DNA of 64,000 nucleotides from an uncultured Hyphomonadaceae bacterium (lineage in GTDB: Bacteria; Pseudomonadota; Alphaproteobacteria; Caulobacterales; Hyphomonadaceae), in assembly GCA_913057945.1 (NCBI GenBank), contig CAJXOF010000014.1:1-64000 (forward strand), in the 5' to 3' direction. Below are positions 14,662 through 23,345 of this stretch, piece by piece. The stretch's first letter is position 1, and the number at the start of each line of letters is the position of its first letter. The position numbers were made by a program, and so were the translations under genes. Below the pieces are notes generated by a model. The model saw nothing but the letters and a program-made list of their open reading frames with translations. It had not been told where the DNA came from and searched no databases.

Positions 14662-17250
14662 ATGGATTTTCAAGTGCAGGCGAAGGCCGCTCCCGCTGAC
14701 GATCAGGACACTGCCGCCGAAATGAGCGTGCTGCCTGAGCGCGGACGCGTGGACTTCATGCAGCTTTCATTCTGGATATGCCTGCTCGTGTCGATCGCGG
14801 CGGCCAGTGTCGCACTTGCCTGGCCAAACGCTTCCGGCGCGCCGGGCCCGATCCTGCTGATCGCCATGGCGTCAGGCGGACTCGTGTTCCTGTTGTGGAG
14901 CGTGCGCGGCGCTGGCCGGATGCTGGGCCTGTTCCCGGAACGTGGCTCGATTGCCCGCGCTGCGCAGGCTGCGACGCCGCGTTTTGGCTGGATCGAGGCG
15001 CTGGATGAATCCGTACTGATTGCCGACCAGGGCGGCGCGCCCGTTGCGGCCAACACATCCTACCGGGAACTGACGAGCCTCGCGCTGATCGGATCGCAAT
15101 CCGAAGGTGCGCCTGTCACGGTGGATCGTCTGTTCGGAGCAAACCCCGGCCTTGCTGCGCCAGTCTATCGCCTGTCCAAGGGCGCCAAGGCTGGTCATGC
15201 CCGCCGTGAAATCCTGCCGCCGATCACGATTGGCCCGGAGCGCGTGCCCGCCCAATTCGAAATCACGGTTTCCCCGCTGCCGCGCGACAAGGTTCTGTGG
15301 CGCATTCGTCCGATTGCGGGTGAGCGCGAAGCGACCGGCGCGGCTGACCTGAAATCGCTCTATGTCGAAGACGCCCCGATGGGCTTCTTCGCGGCGCGCC
15401 CTGATGGCACGATCACCTATGCCAATGGCTGGCTGCGGGATATGCTGGGCCTGCCCGAAACGGCCAAGAACATTCGCATCGACGACATCATGCGTCCTGA
15501 ATTCGTGAAGATGCTGTCGCGCGACCGCAAATCCGGCGTGCCAGGCCGGGTCGACATCCAGCTGCGCGGTCGGGACGGCGTCGAGCGCCCGGTGCAGGCG
15601 ATCACGACCTGGTCGGGCAAGGGCGCTGATGCGACCGGCCGCACGATCATCCTGGCCAGCCAGCAGGTGATGAACACCGGTGAGGAAGGCTTCCGCGTTT
15701 CCACCGCGTCGCGTCCGCCGCGGCCCGATGGCGACCCGATGTTCGACGATGCGCCATTCGGCGCCGTGCGCCTTGAAGGCGGCAGCGTCGACAGCGCCAT
15801 CATCATGGACACCAACCGCGCCTTGATGGACCTCACCGAAGGCAAGGCCGCGCCGGGCGGGAAATTCTCCGACCTCTTCTCGGCCGAGGAAGGCGAAGAC
15901 GCCCTCAAGAGCCTGCTGGTCGATGCGATCGACAAGCCGGTAAACCTGAAACTGGCCGGCGAAGAGCCCAAGCACGTCAACGTCTTCGTGGCGCTGGATG
16001 GAGCCGGGCGCCCTTCGGTCGCCTACGTCATGGACATCACCGAACAGCGCCAGCTGGAAATGCGCCTGGCGCATGGTGAAAAGATGCAGGCCATCGGCCA
16101 GCTCGCCGGCGGCGTGGCCCATGACTTCAACAATGTGCTGCAGGGCATCATCCTGAATAATGAACAGCTGATGGTGCACCATCCGCTAGGCGATCCTTCC
16201 TATTCGAATTTGAAGTCGATCCACGAATTCTCGATCCGCGCGAAGGACCTCGTGAAGATGCTGCTCGCCTATGCGCGCCAGCAAACCTTCAAGCGCGAAG
16301 TCTTCGCCGTGACAGACTTCATGTCCGAATTCTCCATCCTCCTCCGCCAGCTGCTGGATGAGCGGATCGAGCTGGACGTCAAGCATGGCCGCGACGTGCC
16401 TTATATCAAGGCCGACAAGAACCAGCTTGAAAACGCCCTGTTCAACCTCGCGACCAATGCGCGGGATGCGATGCTCAGCCACAAGAATGGTGGCAAGCTG
16501 ACGATCCGCACGGCGCGCGCCACGGGCAAGGAAGCCCAGGACAAGGGCTTCGCCTTCGTCAATGATGGCGACTACATGCTGATCGAAGTGGAAGACACCG
16601 GTCACGGTATGCCGAAGGATGTCATGGACAAGATCTTCCAGCCCTTCTTCACGACGAAGGAAGCTGGCGTTGGCACGGGCCTTGGCCTCGCGACGGTCTA
16701 CGGCATCATCAAGCAGTCGGGCGGCTATATCTGCACCACGTCCGGGGTCAGCAAGGGCACGACCTTCCACATCTACCTGCCAGCCCTCAAGGCCGAGGAT
16801 ATTCCTGAGCCGGTCGACATGACTCAGGCCGAGAAAATCGCCAGCCAGCCCGTCGATATTTCGGGTCGCGGCCGGATCCTGCTGATCGAGGATGAAGACG
16901 GCGTACGCGGTATTGCGGCGTCCTTGCTGCGCTCCAGCGGCTATGAAGTCGAAGAGGCCTGCGATGGCGAAGAGGCGATGGAAATCCTGGAAGATAATCC
17001 GGAGAGCTTCGACCTCGTCATTTCCGACGTCGTCATGCCGGGCAAGGATGGTCCGACGCTGATCCGCGAGGCGAAGGATTTGCTGGGCCATGCCCGCGTG
17101 ATCTTCATCTCCGGCTATGCCGAGCGCGACATTGCCAAACAGCTGGACGATGACCGCGCAGTCTCGTTCCTGCCGAAGCCATTCACCGTCCGCCAACTGG
17201 CCGAGCGTGTGAAACAGGAACTCGGCAGCCCCAAGAAGGAAGCCGCCTGA
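14662..17250 (+). CDS. cckA: Hybrid sensor histidine kinase/phosphatase CckA
   Basis: From ATG 14662 (AGGAG upstream) the protein has 862 residues. It has two membrane helices (about residues 33-55 and 64-82), then PAS-like domains near 109-200, 233-340 and 360-470. A HisKA domain follows with [13 protein letters not shown] and phospho-accepting His487, then a HATPase domain with [10 protein letters not shown] and DTGHGMP. The C-terminal receiver carries [11 protein letters not shown] and Asp789. This is the CckA arrangement; CckA passes phosphate to ChpT and on to CtrA and CpdR to control the cell cycle. It is longer than Caulobacter CckA (about 690), mainly in the PAS region. ChpT is encoded 41 kb away at 58153. 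Confidence 0.96.
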   Translation: MDFQVQAKAAPADDQDTAAEMSVLPERGRVDFMQLSFWICLLVSIAAASVALAWPNASGAPGPILLIAMASGGLVFLLWSVRGAGRMLGLFPERGSIARAAQAATPRFGWIEALDESVLIADQGGAPVAANTSYRELTSLALIGSQSEGAPVTVDRLFGANPGLAAPVYRLSKGAKAGHARREILPPITIGPERVPAQFEITVSPLPRDKVLWRIRPIAGEREATGAADLKSLYVEDAPMGFFAARPDGTITYANGWLRDMLGLPETAKNIRIDDIMRPEFVKMLSRDRKSGVPGRVDIQLRGRDGVERPVQAITTWSGKGADATGRTIILASQQVMNTGEEGFRVSTASRPPRPDGDPMFDDAPFGAVRLEGGSVDSAIIMDTNRALMDLTEGKAAPGGKFSDLFSAEEGEDALKSLLVDAIDKPVNLKLAGEEPKHVNVFVALDGAGRPSVAYVMDITEQRQLEMRLAHGEKMQAIGQLAGGVAHDFNNVLQGIILNNEQLMVHHPLGDPSYSNLKSIHEFSIRAKDLVKMLLAYARQQTFKREVFAVTDFMSEFSILLRQLLDERIELDVKHGRDVPYIKADKNQLENALFNLATNARDAMLSHKNGGKLTIRTARATGKEAQDKGFAFVNDGDYMLIEVEDTGHGMPKDVMDKIFQPFFTTKEAGVGTGLGLATVYGIIKQSGGYICTTSGVSKGTTFHIYLPALKAEDIPEPVDMTQAEKIASQPVDISGRGRILLIEDEDGVRGIAASLLRSSGYEVEEACDGEEAMEILEDNPESFDLVISDVVMPGKDGPTLIREAKDLLGHARVIFISGYAERDIAKQLDDDRAVSFLPKPFTVRQLAERVKQELGSPKKEAA

Positions 17251-17283
17251 AAGTCGGACGACGTTTAACGGGGGCCTGTCTGG

Positions 17284-18018
17284 TCAGGTCCAGTGTGACT
17301 GGAGCAGGGTAGCAAATTCGGTTGCCCGCTCCGCACAGGCCCAATGGCCGGCGCCGCGCTCGACATGCAGCGGCACGTTCCAGCGCTTCGCGAACCGTTC
17401 GCCTACGGAGAGGTCTACAAAGGGGTCCGTCTCGCCCCAGAACAGCTGGCCGCGCTTCGGCAGGTTTTCGAGGCCGCTCACCCATTCATCCGAGAAACGG
17501 AGGCCGGCCGCTGACCGGTAGAGCCTGAGGATGCTCTGCCGCATCGTCTTGTCGATCAGGGGGACTTCCTGATCGGCAAGGCTGCGCGGCATGCCGCCGG
17601 TGACGAGTGCCGGCAGGAGCCGTTTCTTGTTGCGCATGCCCAGCATGACAAGCTCGCCCAGCAAAGGCGTTGCCCAGCGCCTTGCCATTGTGTGGCCGCG
17701 GTAGTCGGGATCGATCACGGCATTGGTGACGCACCAGCTGCGCACGAGGTCCGGCCGCAGGGAAACCGCGCGCAGGGTCAGCAGCGCGCCCCAGTCATGG
17801 CCGACAATATCGACGTTGCCGCCTGCCGCCTCCATCTGGCCGACCAGCCAGTCAGCATAGGCATCCTTTGTGGCGCTGAACCCGTCTGGACGCGGGCAGC
17901 CGAAGCCAGGCAGGGCAGGCGCAATATAGTCCTGTTCTTGCAGGCCGAGCGCCGCGACCAGTGGCTCCCAAAGGTGCGGCGTATCCGGAACGCCATGTAT
18001 GAACAGTTTCATTGCCAT
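17284..18018 (-). CDS. Alpha/beta-fold hydrolase, haloalkane dehalogenase/epoxide hydrolase-like
   Basis: The 244-residue protein begins MAMKLFIHGVPDTP, giving the HGxP oxyanion loop at residues 8-11. The nucleophile elbow is GHDWGA with Asp75, which makes it a haloalkane dehalogenase or epoxide hydrolase-type enzyme rather than a serine esterase. A C-terminal GAGHWACAE provides the catalytic His, and ETDPF lies where the acid residue is expected. The substrate is not predictable. It converges on cckA and is divergent from the S24 regulator at 18093, with which it shares a short promoter region bearing a palindrome, so that regulator may control it. Confidence 0.85.
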   Translation of the reverse strand: MAMKLFIHGVPDTPHLWEPLVAALGLQEQDYIAPALPGFGCPRPDGFSATKDAYADWLVGQMEAAGGNVDIVGHDWGALLTLRAVSLRPDLVRSWCVTNAVIDPDYRGHTMARRWATPLLGELVMLGMRNKKRLLPALVTGGMPRSLADQEVPLIDKTMRQSILRLYRSAAGLRFSDEWVSGLENLPKRGQLFWGETDPFVDLSVGERFAKRWNVPLHVERGAGHWACAERATEFATLLQSHWT

Positions 18019-18033
18019 TTCCCCACCCCTTGC

Positions 18034-18060
18034 TTGACAATAGGTGAATATTCCTATTAA
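18034..18060 (+). promoter_or_regulatory. Promoter and palindromic operator between hydrolase and S24 regulator
   Basis: TTGACA at 18034-18039 and TATTAA at 18055-18060 resemble -35 and -10 boxes with a 15-base spacer. An inverted repeat AATAGG-N8-CCTATT (18039-18058) with an inner palindrome GAATATTC (18046-18053) overlaps both. The position fits an operator for the S24 regulator, whose gene starts at 18093. Confidence 0.5.
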
Positions 18061-18092
18061 GCGGCAGACGCAACCTTTGGGAAAATTATCCC

Positions 18093-18710
18093 ATGAAACA
18101 TCGTGATATCTGGCGGGGACTTGATGCCCTTGCCGCTCATCATGGCCTGACAGCTTCCGGGCTGGCGCGTCGCGCCGGGCTGGACCCGACGGCCTTCAAT
18201 CCTTCCAAACGGGAAGGGGCCGATGGACGTCCGCGCTGGCCGTCCACGGAAAGCCTTGCGCGTGTGCTTGAATCGGTCGGCAGCCGGTTTGAGGACTTTG
18301 CCGCGTTGGTCGATGGAAGGCGTGGCGCGATTGCCCCCCTGATCGGCTTTGCACAGGCGGGGCAGGACGGTTTCTTTGATGATGCCGGGTTTCCGGTGGG
18401 CGGAGGCTGGGAAGAGGTCCGGTTTCCGGGGCTGGAAACGGAATCGGTCTATGCATTGGAGATCAGCGGGGATTCCATGGAGCCGGCCTATCGGGCCGGG
18501 GACCGGATCATCGTGTCTCCGGGCTCCGAAGTGAAGCCGGGAGACCGGGTCGTCGCGAAAACAATTGACGGGGAAGTCATGGCCAAAGTTTTGGCCCGCA
18601 AGAATACGCGGACTGTGGACCTCGCATCGCTCAACCCCGCTTATCCCACCCGCAGTTTCAAGCCGCCAGAGATTGTCTGGCTCGCCCGGATTCTGTGGGC
18701 GAGCCAGTAA
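18093..18710 (+). CDS. HTH regulator with S24 (LexA/CI-like) peptidase domain
   Basis: The 205-residue protein joins an XRE-like helix-turn-helix (TASGLARRAGLDPTAF, residues about 20-35) to a C-terminal S24 domain. The S24 domain has the catalytic serine in SGDSMEP (Ser128) and the lysine in GEVMAKVLA (Lys165). A possible self-cleavage Ala-Gly pair lies at residues 89-90 (FAQAGQDG). Such proteins are repressors inactivated by RecA-stimulated autocleavage or have lost that step. It is too diverged from LexA to be called LexA. It is divergent from the hydrolase and probably autoregulated. No phage genes surround it, so it looks like a resident regulator. Confidence 0.87.
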   Translation: MKHRDIWRGLDALAAHHGLTASGLARRAGLDPTAFNPSKREGADGRPRWPSTESLARVLESVGSRFEDFAALVDGRRGAIAPLIGFAQAGQDGFFDDAGFPVGGGWEEVRFPGLETESVYALEISGDSMEPAYRAGDRIIVSPGSEVKPGDRVVAKTIDGEVMAKVLARKNTRTVDLASLNPAYPTRSFKPPEIVWLARILWASQ

Positions 18711-18713
18711 GCC

Positions 18714-20513
18714 TTATCCCTTGCGCGGGGCGGTTGCCGCCTGAGCCACCTCCTCGTCATGGGCGGGCTTGTAGAGCGGGGCATATTTGTCGACCATCTT
18801 GATGCCGTCATCCTCATGATAGACGTCGCGCCAGAAATTTGGCTCGCCATCCTCATCCACGGTGACGGTCATGTAGGTGATGTGAATCTGGGTTTCGGAC
18901 TTGAACTCGATTCGTTCCGGATTTGACCCTGCGAGGGCCTCGGACACCTGCCGGGACGAGATTTCCGGGTCATGCGCGGCAATCCATTTCGCCATTTCTT
19001 CCGGTTTTTCCAGACGCACGCAGCCAGAGCTGAACGTACGCTGGGCCCGGTCAAACAGGCTCATGCCCGGTGTGCCGTGCAGATAGACCGAATACTGATT
19101 GGGGAAGATGATCTTCAGATCGCCGAGGGCATTGCTGGCTCCGGGGCCCTGAACCAGCTGGTAGTTTTCGGCGGCAGCCGGATCAGTCCAGTCCACCGAG
19201 GCGGCGGAGACGGACTGGCCGGTGGCACGATCAATCACCTTGAAGTTCTTGCGGGCCGCGTAGGACGGATCCTTGGCCAGCTTTGGCAGCTTGTCGCGGC
19301 GCACGATACTGACCGGGGCATACCAGCGCGGATTGGCGACGGCATATTCCACCTGGTCGGAGAATACCGGGGTTTCGCGGCTTGGCATGCCGACGATTGT
19401 TTTCATCGCGATTTCGCGGCGGTTGTTGCGCCAGCCTTCGGCCGTGAAGGACGGAATATTGGCCCAGATATACTGGTCACCCAGATCATCATAATGGCGC
19501 CAGCGATTCATCGTGTCGGCGATCCGGTCGATCTTGGAGTCGACACTCTCATTCAGTGCGGCAAGCGTATTGCCGCCCACGACACCATCATCTTCAAGAC
19601 CGTGATGGCGTTGGAATTCCTTCAGGGCGTCCTGAAGACGCGTATCAAACATGATCTCTGGGGAAGCTGTGTCGGCGTCATCATTCGAGGCCATACTGAT
19701 GGTAGACAAAAGCTCACCCGCCCAGGTCTCCGGCTTGTAATAGTCTTCGGCTTCCAGACGGTCGCGCAGGGCCGGTATACGTGGATCTTCGTCATCCAGT
19801 TCAATCGCGTCACCGTCCGGAATGGCGAGCCAGCCACCCTCTGACCGGATTTCGCGATAGTGCTTCAGCTGTTTCTTGAGACGATTATATTGGGGGTGCT
19901 CGGGTTCGAGCTCGGAAAGAATGTCATCGGCATCCCCTCTCGCAGCCTTGATCAGGCTTTTCTGCACGGTGGATTTGGAGGGCGCATCGGTCTTCGATTT
20001 GGCCGCCTCGCCATTGTCGGACAATCCTCCGCTCACGGCAGAGGCCATGCGGATCCAGGCTGCGGTCAGTTGCAGGTCGGCTGTGGCGCGGGTCTCATCG
20101 CTGTTGCCCTTCAGGCGCTTGGCGGCGATCTTGTCGAGATTGGCCTTCGAGACGTCGGATGCGACAAGGCCGTAAGAGAAGAGATCACTGCGCGCGCGTT
20201 TCAGGGAGCGAATCCCTTTCTCGGTCCAAATTGGCTTGAAGACGTTCTGGGCATAGGCGGTGCGTACTGTGGTGAGGACTCCGGCTTCGGTCTCATTGCC
20301 TAATTCGCGCTCCAGCCAGTCATTCAGGATCAGGGTCTGGATGGCAGAGGCTTTCTCCGCTTCAAGTTCACCGCCCATGGCCTCTTTCTCGCTCAGATCG
20401 GCCAGTTGGACACTGTCGGCTGGGGCCGCATGCTGGGCGCAGGCGGGAATGGCGGTCAGGAGGCCAGCGGTGGCGAGGAGGGTTGATGCAAGAAGTCGGC
20501 GATGCGTACGCAT
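18714..20513 (-). CDS. L,D-transpeptidase of the YcbB/LdtD type
   Basis: From the ATG at 20513, which has GGAG upstream, the protein has 599 residues and a signal peptide ending near CAQHA. A peptidoglycan-binding domain (RLQDALKEFQRHHGLEDDG, about residues 292-310) precedes the YkuD catalytic domain with HGTPGMSLFD and SSGCVRLEKPEEM; the catalytic cysteine is residue 498. YcbB-type enzymes make 3-3 crosslinks in peptidoglycan and can attach proteins, acting in the periplasm. The N-terminal part is helical, as in E. coli LdtD (615 residues). It is divergent from an M15 peptidase gene, so the pair probably acts in wall remodelling. Confidence 0.93.
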   Translation of the reverse strand: MRTHRRLLASTLLATAGLLTAIPACAQHAAPADSVQLADLSEKEAMGGELEAEKASAIQTLILNDWLERELGNETEAGVLTTVRTAYAQNVFKPIWTEKGIRSLKRARSDLFSYGLVASDVSKANLDKIAAKRLKGNSDETRATADLQLTAAWIRMASAVSGGLSDNGEAAKSKTDAPSKSTVQKSLIKAARGDADDILSELEPEHPQYNRLKKQLKHYREIRSEGGWLAIPDGDAIELDDEDPRIPALRDRLEAEDYYKPETWAGELLSTISMASNDDADTASPEIMFDTRLQDALKEFQRHHGLEDDGVVGGNTLAALNESVDSKIDRIADTMNRWRHYDDLGDQYIWANIPSFTAEGWRNNRREIAMKTIVGMPSRETPVFSDQVEYAVANPRWYAPVSIVRRDKLPKLAKDPSYAARKNFKVIDRATGQSVSAASVDWTDPAAAENYQLVQGPGASNALGDLKIIFPNQYSVYLHGTPGMSLFDRAQRTFSSGCVRLEKPEEMAKWIAAHDPEISSRQVSEALAGSNPERIEFKSETQIHITYMTVTVDEDGEPNFWRDVYHEDDGIKMVDKYAPLYKPAHDEEVAQAATAPRKG

Positions 20514-20781
20514 AGATAATCTCCAAAATACTCTTATTAGAGAAGAGCGCGGCCGCCGCATCAGGCTGGCCTGGCCGGTCAAGGAGACTGGCGGAACTCT
20601 TCGCGGTGTTGCTGGATAAACCGGTCGCATCCGCTCCGGTTCCGAAATACGGCCCTGAAAAACATCAGAAAAAATATGGCACCATTTGCGCGCTGATGCG
20701 TTTTACGGGCGAGCGTATGGTTAAGATGATGCGTGCCTGCCCAGACCAGACAAGAGGACCAGACCCATATTTTCCGAATTC

Positions 20782-21711
20782 ATGAAATTCATCTTCCTGC
20801 CCTGGATCATTGCAACGGCTGAGCCGCACCCGGTCCAAACAGTCGGCAAGATCGAGACGGTCCCGACAGGCGCTGGCGTCGAGATCACAGTAAACGGAAC
20901 GCGCTCTGCGCTGCCCCTGATTTCCGTCTCTGCCATGCCGGGCGACCAGATCAGCCTGGCCATTCCTGAAGACGCCAACATCGAAATCTCGGACGGCAGA
21001 TTGAGCCGCGACGCGGAGGAGATTGCCTGGACCGCGCCGGAGGCGCCGGGGCTGGCCGACATGACGATTTCCCATCGCGGCGCTGAAACCCGCCTGAACC
21101 TGCTGGTGCTGACGCCCTTCGAGAATGGGGTGGACGATTCCCTGAATGGTTATCGGATCGGGATGTATGCGCGGCCGTTGCGAGACCTTCCGTCCTATGC
21201 CGTGCCCAAGGGCTTTATCGACCTGACGGCGATGCCGGATGATTTGCATGTTTCGCCGAACTTCCAGCTCGGCCAGTTCCGCTGCAAGCAGCAGCCGGGA
21301 CATGAACCGACCTATTTGCTGATGCAGCCCGACATGCTGGTGAAGCTCGAAACCCTTCTTGCGGCGGCGAACGAAAAAGGATGGGAAGCGGACACTTTCT
21401 TCGTGATGAGCGGCTACCGCACGCCTTTCTATAATGCCGCCATCGGCAATACGACGACTTCATCCCGTCATCTCTATGGCGATGCCGCCGACATCTATAT
21501 TGACCAGGACCGGGACGGGCAGATGGATGATCTCGACGGCAATGGCCGGATTGACAAGAATGACGCTCGTGCGCTGGTCAAGCTGATCGACGAGCTTGCT
21601 GCAGAAGACTCTGAAAGCTGGGTCATTGGCGGCGCATCGGCCTATGGGTCGAATGCGGCGCATGGGCCGTTCGTGCATGTCGATACGAGAGGCTATTCGG
21701 CGCGCTGGTAG
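20782..21711 (+). CDS. M15-family D-Ala-D-Ala carboxypeptidase-like protein with EF-hand-like insert
   Basis: The 309-residue protein has a short hydrophobic N-terminus (MKFIFLPWIIATAEP) and a beta-rich N-terminal half. A C-terminal M15A/DUF882-type zinc peptidase domain follows: SRHLYGDAADIY gives the HxxGxAxD motif with His230 and Asp237, and FVHVDTRG gives the last His ligand. Directly after the motif, residues 241-261 hold two overlapping calcium-type loops, DQDRDGQMDDLD and DLDGNGRIDKND. M15 enzymes trim peptidoglycan stem peptides in the periplasm. A calcium loop between the zinc ligands is unusual and suggests calcium-dependent activity. It is divergent from the L,D-transpeptidase. Confidence 0.87.
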   Translation: MKFIFLPWIIATAEPHPVQTVGKIETVPTGAGVEITVNGTRSALPLISVSAMPGDQISLAIPEDANIEISDGRLSRDAEEIAWTAPEAPGLADMTISHRGAETRLNLLVLTPFENGVDDSLNGYRIGMYARPLRDLPSYAVPKGFIDLTAMPDDLHVSPNFQLGQFRCKQQPGHEPTYLLMQPDMLVKLETLLAAANEKGWEADTFFVMSGYRTPFYNAAIGNTTTSSRHLYGDAADIYIDQDRDGQMDDLDGNGRIDKNDARALVKLIDELAAEDSESWVIGGASAYGSNAAHGPFVHVDTRGYSARW

Positions 21712-21891
21712 TCAGCTGAACGCTGTTTCGGCGCGCCATTTCTGTTTCCAGCTTTCCAGTTCTTCCTTCGTCTCCACTGAAAAGGAATAATGGTTCGTGG
21801 CAGGGGGAAGTCTCGCGGCCGCCTGTTTCAGGCGGGGTATGCGCGTATCCTCCCGGTGGGGAGTGTACCGCGCGGGAAGAATGACAGGCAT
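21712..21891 (-). CDS. Small protein of 59 residues, unknown
   Basis: On the reverse strand an ATG at 21891 opens 59 codons closed by TGA at 21712-21714, directly abutting the M15 stop at 21711. The product begins MPVILPARYTPHREDTRIPR, and its C-terminal part SFSVETKEELESWKQKWRAE is an amphipathic helix with sensible coding composition. An in-frame TGA lies upstream of the ATG. No Shine-Dalgarno sequence is evident. No family is recognised. The tail-to-tail fit with the M15 gene and the residue composition support it being real. Confidence 0.5.
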   Translation of the reverse strand: MPVILPARYTPHREDTRIPRLKQAAARLPPATNHYSFSVETKEELESWKQKWRAETAFS

Positions 21892-21947
21892 GACAAGGGG
21901 CCGTCACGCGAGGGAAACGGGCGGACAGGAATGGTTTTTCGGGGGAG

Positions 21948-22568
21948 TTAGCCCGAGCTTTCCCACGATTCCAGCGCCGCACTGATCTGCGCGGGCAGCA
22001 GCGTGGCCAGAGCGCCAAGCTCTGGCGAGAGTCGAAAGGCGGGCGTCGCTGCGCCGACCATTGGCTTGGGTTCGCCGTTTTTCTGCAGGCGTTTGAGGCT
22101 GCGGGCGAGACGGGTTGCGTGGGCTTCGGGCTCGGCGATGACGCGCCGGAGCGCGGCGATGCGGGCCATCAGCTTGCGGGGCGAAACTGGTCCGGAAATG
22201 GTACGGGAAATGTCCGGAAAGCCACCGGAGCCTTCAAAGGCCCGGCGGGCGGGCAGCAGTTTCAGCCGTCTGGGGGAGAGGCGCGGGAAGATGGCAAGCT
22301 CGACGCCTTCGGGCAGGTCCGGCTCATGCGCTGGGCCAGCGGGGGCCGGGCGCGGCGGAGGAGGGGCCAGTTGCAGGCCGAGCGCCATCAGGAGGATCAG
22401 CCGACGGACGATTGTTTCAAGGATGCGGAGCCGGCCGGAGACGCGCTGCGCCAGGCCGCGCCCGATCCGCTTCGGCCCGAGATGCAGGTTCGCCAGGGCC
22501 GAAGCATCCATCACGGCAAGGGCGGCCTGTTCGAGCCCACGTTTGAGAATGTCGGTCTGCGCATCCAT
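21948..22568 (-). CDS. Unknown protein, Pro/Arg-rich middle
   Basis: The frame is open from 22889, but the upstream part runs through REP repeats and does not look coding. The ATG at 22568 gives 206 residues starting MDAQTDILKRGLEQAALAVM. A hydrophobic helix (LILLMALGLQLAP, about residues 60-72) is followed by a proline-rich linker and a basic region with RLSPRRLKLLPARRAF. It may be a single-pass inner-membrane protein with a cytoplasmic basic tail. I recognise no family. A REP sequence starts 51 bases upstream of this start. Confidence 0.55.
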   Translation of the reverse strand: MDAQTDILKRGLEQAALAVMDASALANLHLGPKRIGRGLAQRVSGRLRILETIVRRLILLMALGLQLAPPPPRPAPAGPAHEPDLPEGVELAIFPRLSPRRLKLLPARRAFEGSGGFPDISRTISGPVSPRKLMARIAALRRVIAEPEAHATRLARSLKRLQKNGEPKPMVGAATPAFRLSPELGALATLLPAQISAALESWESSG

Positions 22569-22618
22569 GCGGGGAAGTATGGGGGAAGGGGTTATCAGAC
22601 GGATTGGGGAATCCATTT

Positions 22619-22712
22619 GGTGGGTATCGCTTCGCTCAACCCACCCTACGCAAAATGACAATGTGTGAAGGACCAATATTTGTAGGGTGGGTTGAGCGAA
22701 GCGATACCCACC
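22619..22712. repeat. Inverted pair of REP sequences (BIME-like)
   Basis: Two exact 31-base copies lie head to head at 22619-22649 and 22682-22712, separated by 32 bases. Each has its own hairpin, GGTGGGT paired with ACCCACC around a 13-base loop, followed by CTAC. The second copy is the perfect reverse complement of the first. They sit next to the 3' end of the transposase gene, as REP elements do in REP/RAYT units. In all frames such repeats read as short peptides like GYRFAQPTL, which explains spurious open frames here. Confidence 0.9.
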
Positions 22713-22720
22713 ACACCGGC

Positions 22721-23197
22721 CTATCCAAACGCGCCGACCCCGCCTTCTTGGCGATGCCATGTCGAATATGGCCACTGATCCGGGGATGTCGCATGTCCGT
22801 GCTTGACCGGGTTGAAGTGGACGTAATCCACATGCGCGGTTAGGTCGACCTCGTCCCAGATCATGTGTTCCCAATAGCGCCGTTGCCACACCTTCCGTTC
22901 GCCCTTGCGCCCGGTAAACTTCACCGCGTCAGGCAGACGGCGCGTGAAACCGCTTTTCAACAGGCGCAACCGCGCGGGATAGTTGGCGTCGCCCTCCGGC
23001 AGAGTGAGCACCAAGTGTAAATGGTCCGGCAGCACAACGGCCGCGCGCGTTTCAAAAGGCCACGCACGAGCCATGTCTCGCCAGCTTTCCCGCAGCGCGT
23101 CAATATGGCGGACGAGGAGATCGCCACGCCGGTCGTGCAGGTTCAGCGTGAAGAAATAGGTCGCCCCGGGGACGAAGACACGGCGATAGTCGGACAT
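22721..23197 (-). CDS. REP-associated tyrosine transposase (RAYT)
   Basis: The protein has 158 residues from the ATG at 23197; a TTG three codons upstream is possible. It has the Y1/HUH transposase pattern: FVPGATYFFTLNLHDRRGDL at the start, the metal motif LPDHLHLVL with His59 and His61, and the RAYT signature HVDYVHFNPVKHG near the C-terminus. RAYTs are single-copy, domesticated relatives of IS200/IS605 TnpA that nick and mobilise REP hairpins. Three REP copies flank it: a pair after its stop and one about 47 bases before its start. The HUH residues are intact, so it is probably active. It forms a RAYT unit with those repeats. Confidence 0.95.
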   Translation of the reverse strand: MSDYRRVFVPGATYFFTLNLHDRRGDLLVRHIDALRESWRDMARAWPFETRAAVVLPDHLHLVLTLPEGDANYPARLRLLKSGFTRRLPDAVKFTGRKGERKVWQRRYWEHMIWDEVDLTAHVDYVHFNPVKHGHATSPDQWPYSTWHRQEGGVGAFG

Positions 23198-23243
23198 GGT
23201 TATCAACGATCAGGCAAAGGGTTTCATGTTGCAAGCTTCGTGT

Positions 23244-23274
23244 GGCGGGTATCGCTTTGCTCAACCCGCCCTAC
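23244..23274. repeat. Third REP copy, upstream of the RAYT gene
   Basis: This 31-base copy matches the 22619 copy in the same orientation with three differences. Two of them are paired in the stem: GGCGGGT with ACCCGCC instead of GGTGGGT with ACCCACC. The stem stays complementary, which supports selection on its folding. It lies between the RAYT start and the LysR start. Confidence 0.88.
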
Positions 23275-23345
23275 AGGTTGCGCCGCTGCTGCCGCCAGCA
23301 TTCTCTGCTTGCCGCTGGGTCATTTAGGCGTCACAAACGGTCCCC

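Noticed and set aside
14872..16182. A 436-codon reverse open frame over cckA
   Set aside because: It is an antisense shadow of a gene with unmistakable kinase motifs.
20677..20691. TGGCACCATTTGCGC as a sigma54 promoter for the M15 gene
   Set aside because: The -24 part is perfect and the GG-GC spacing fits, but the -12 element is GCGC rather than TTGC and no activator site is seen; too weak to call.
22569..22889. N-terminal extension of the unknown gene at 21948
   Set aside because: It runs through two REP sequences that read as repeat-derived peptides; the ATG at 22568 starts the plausible protein.
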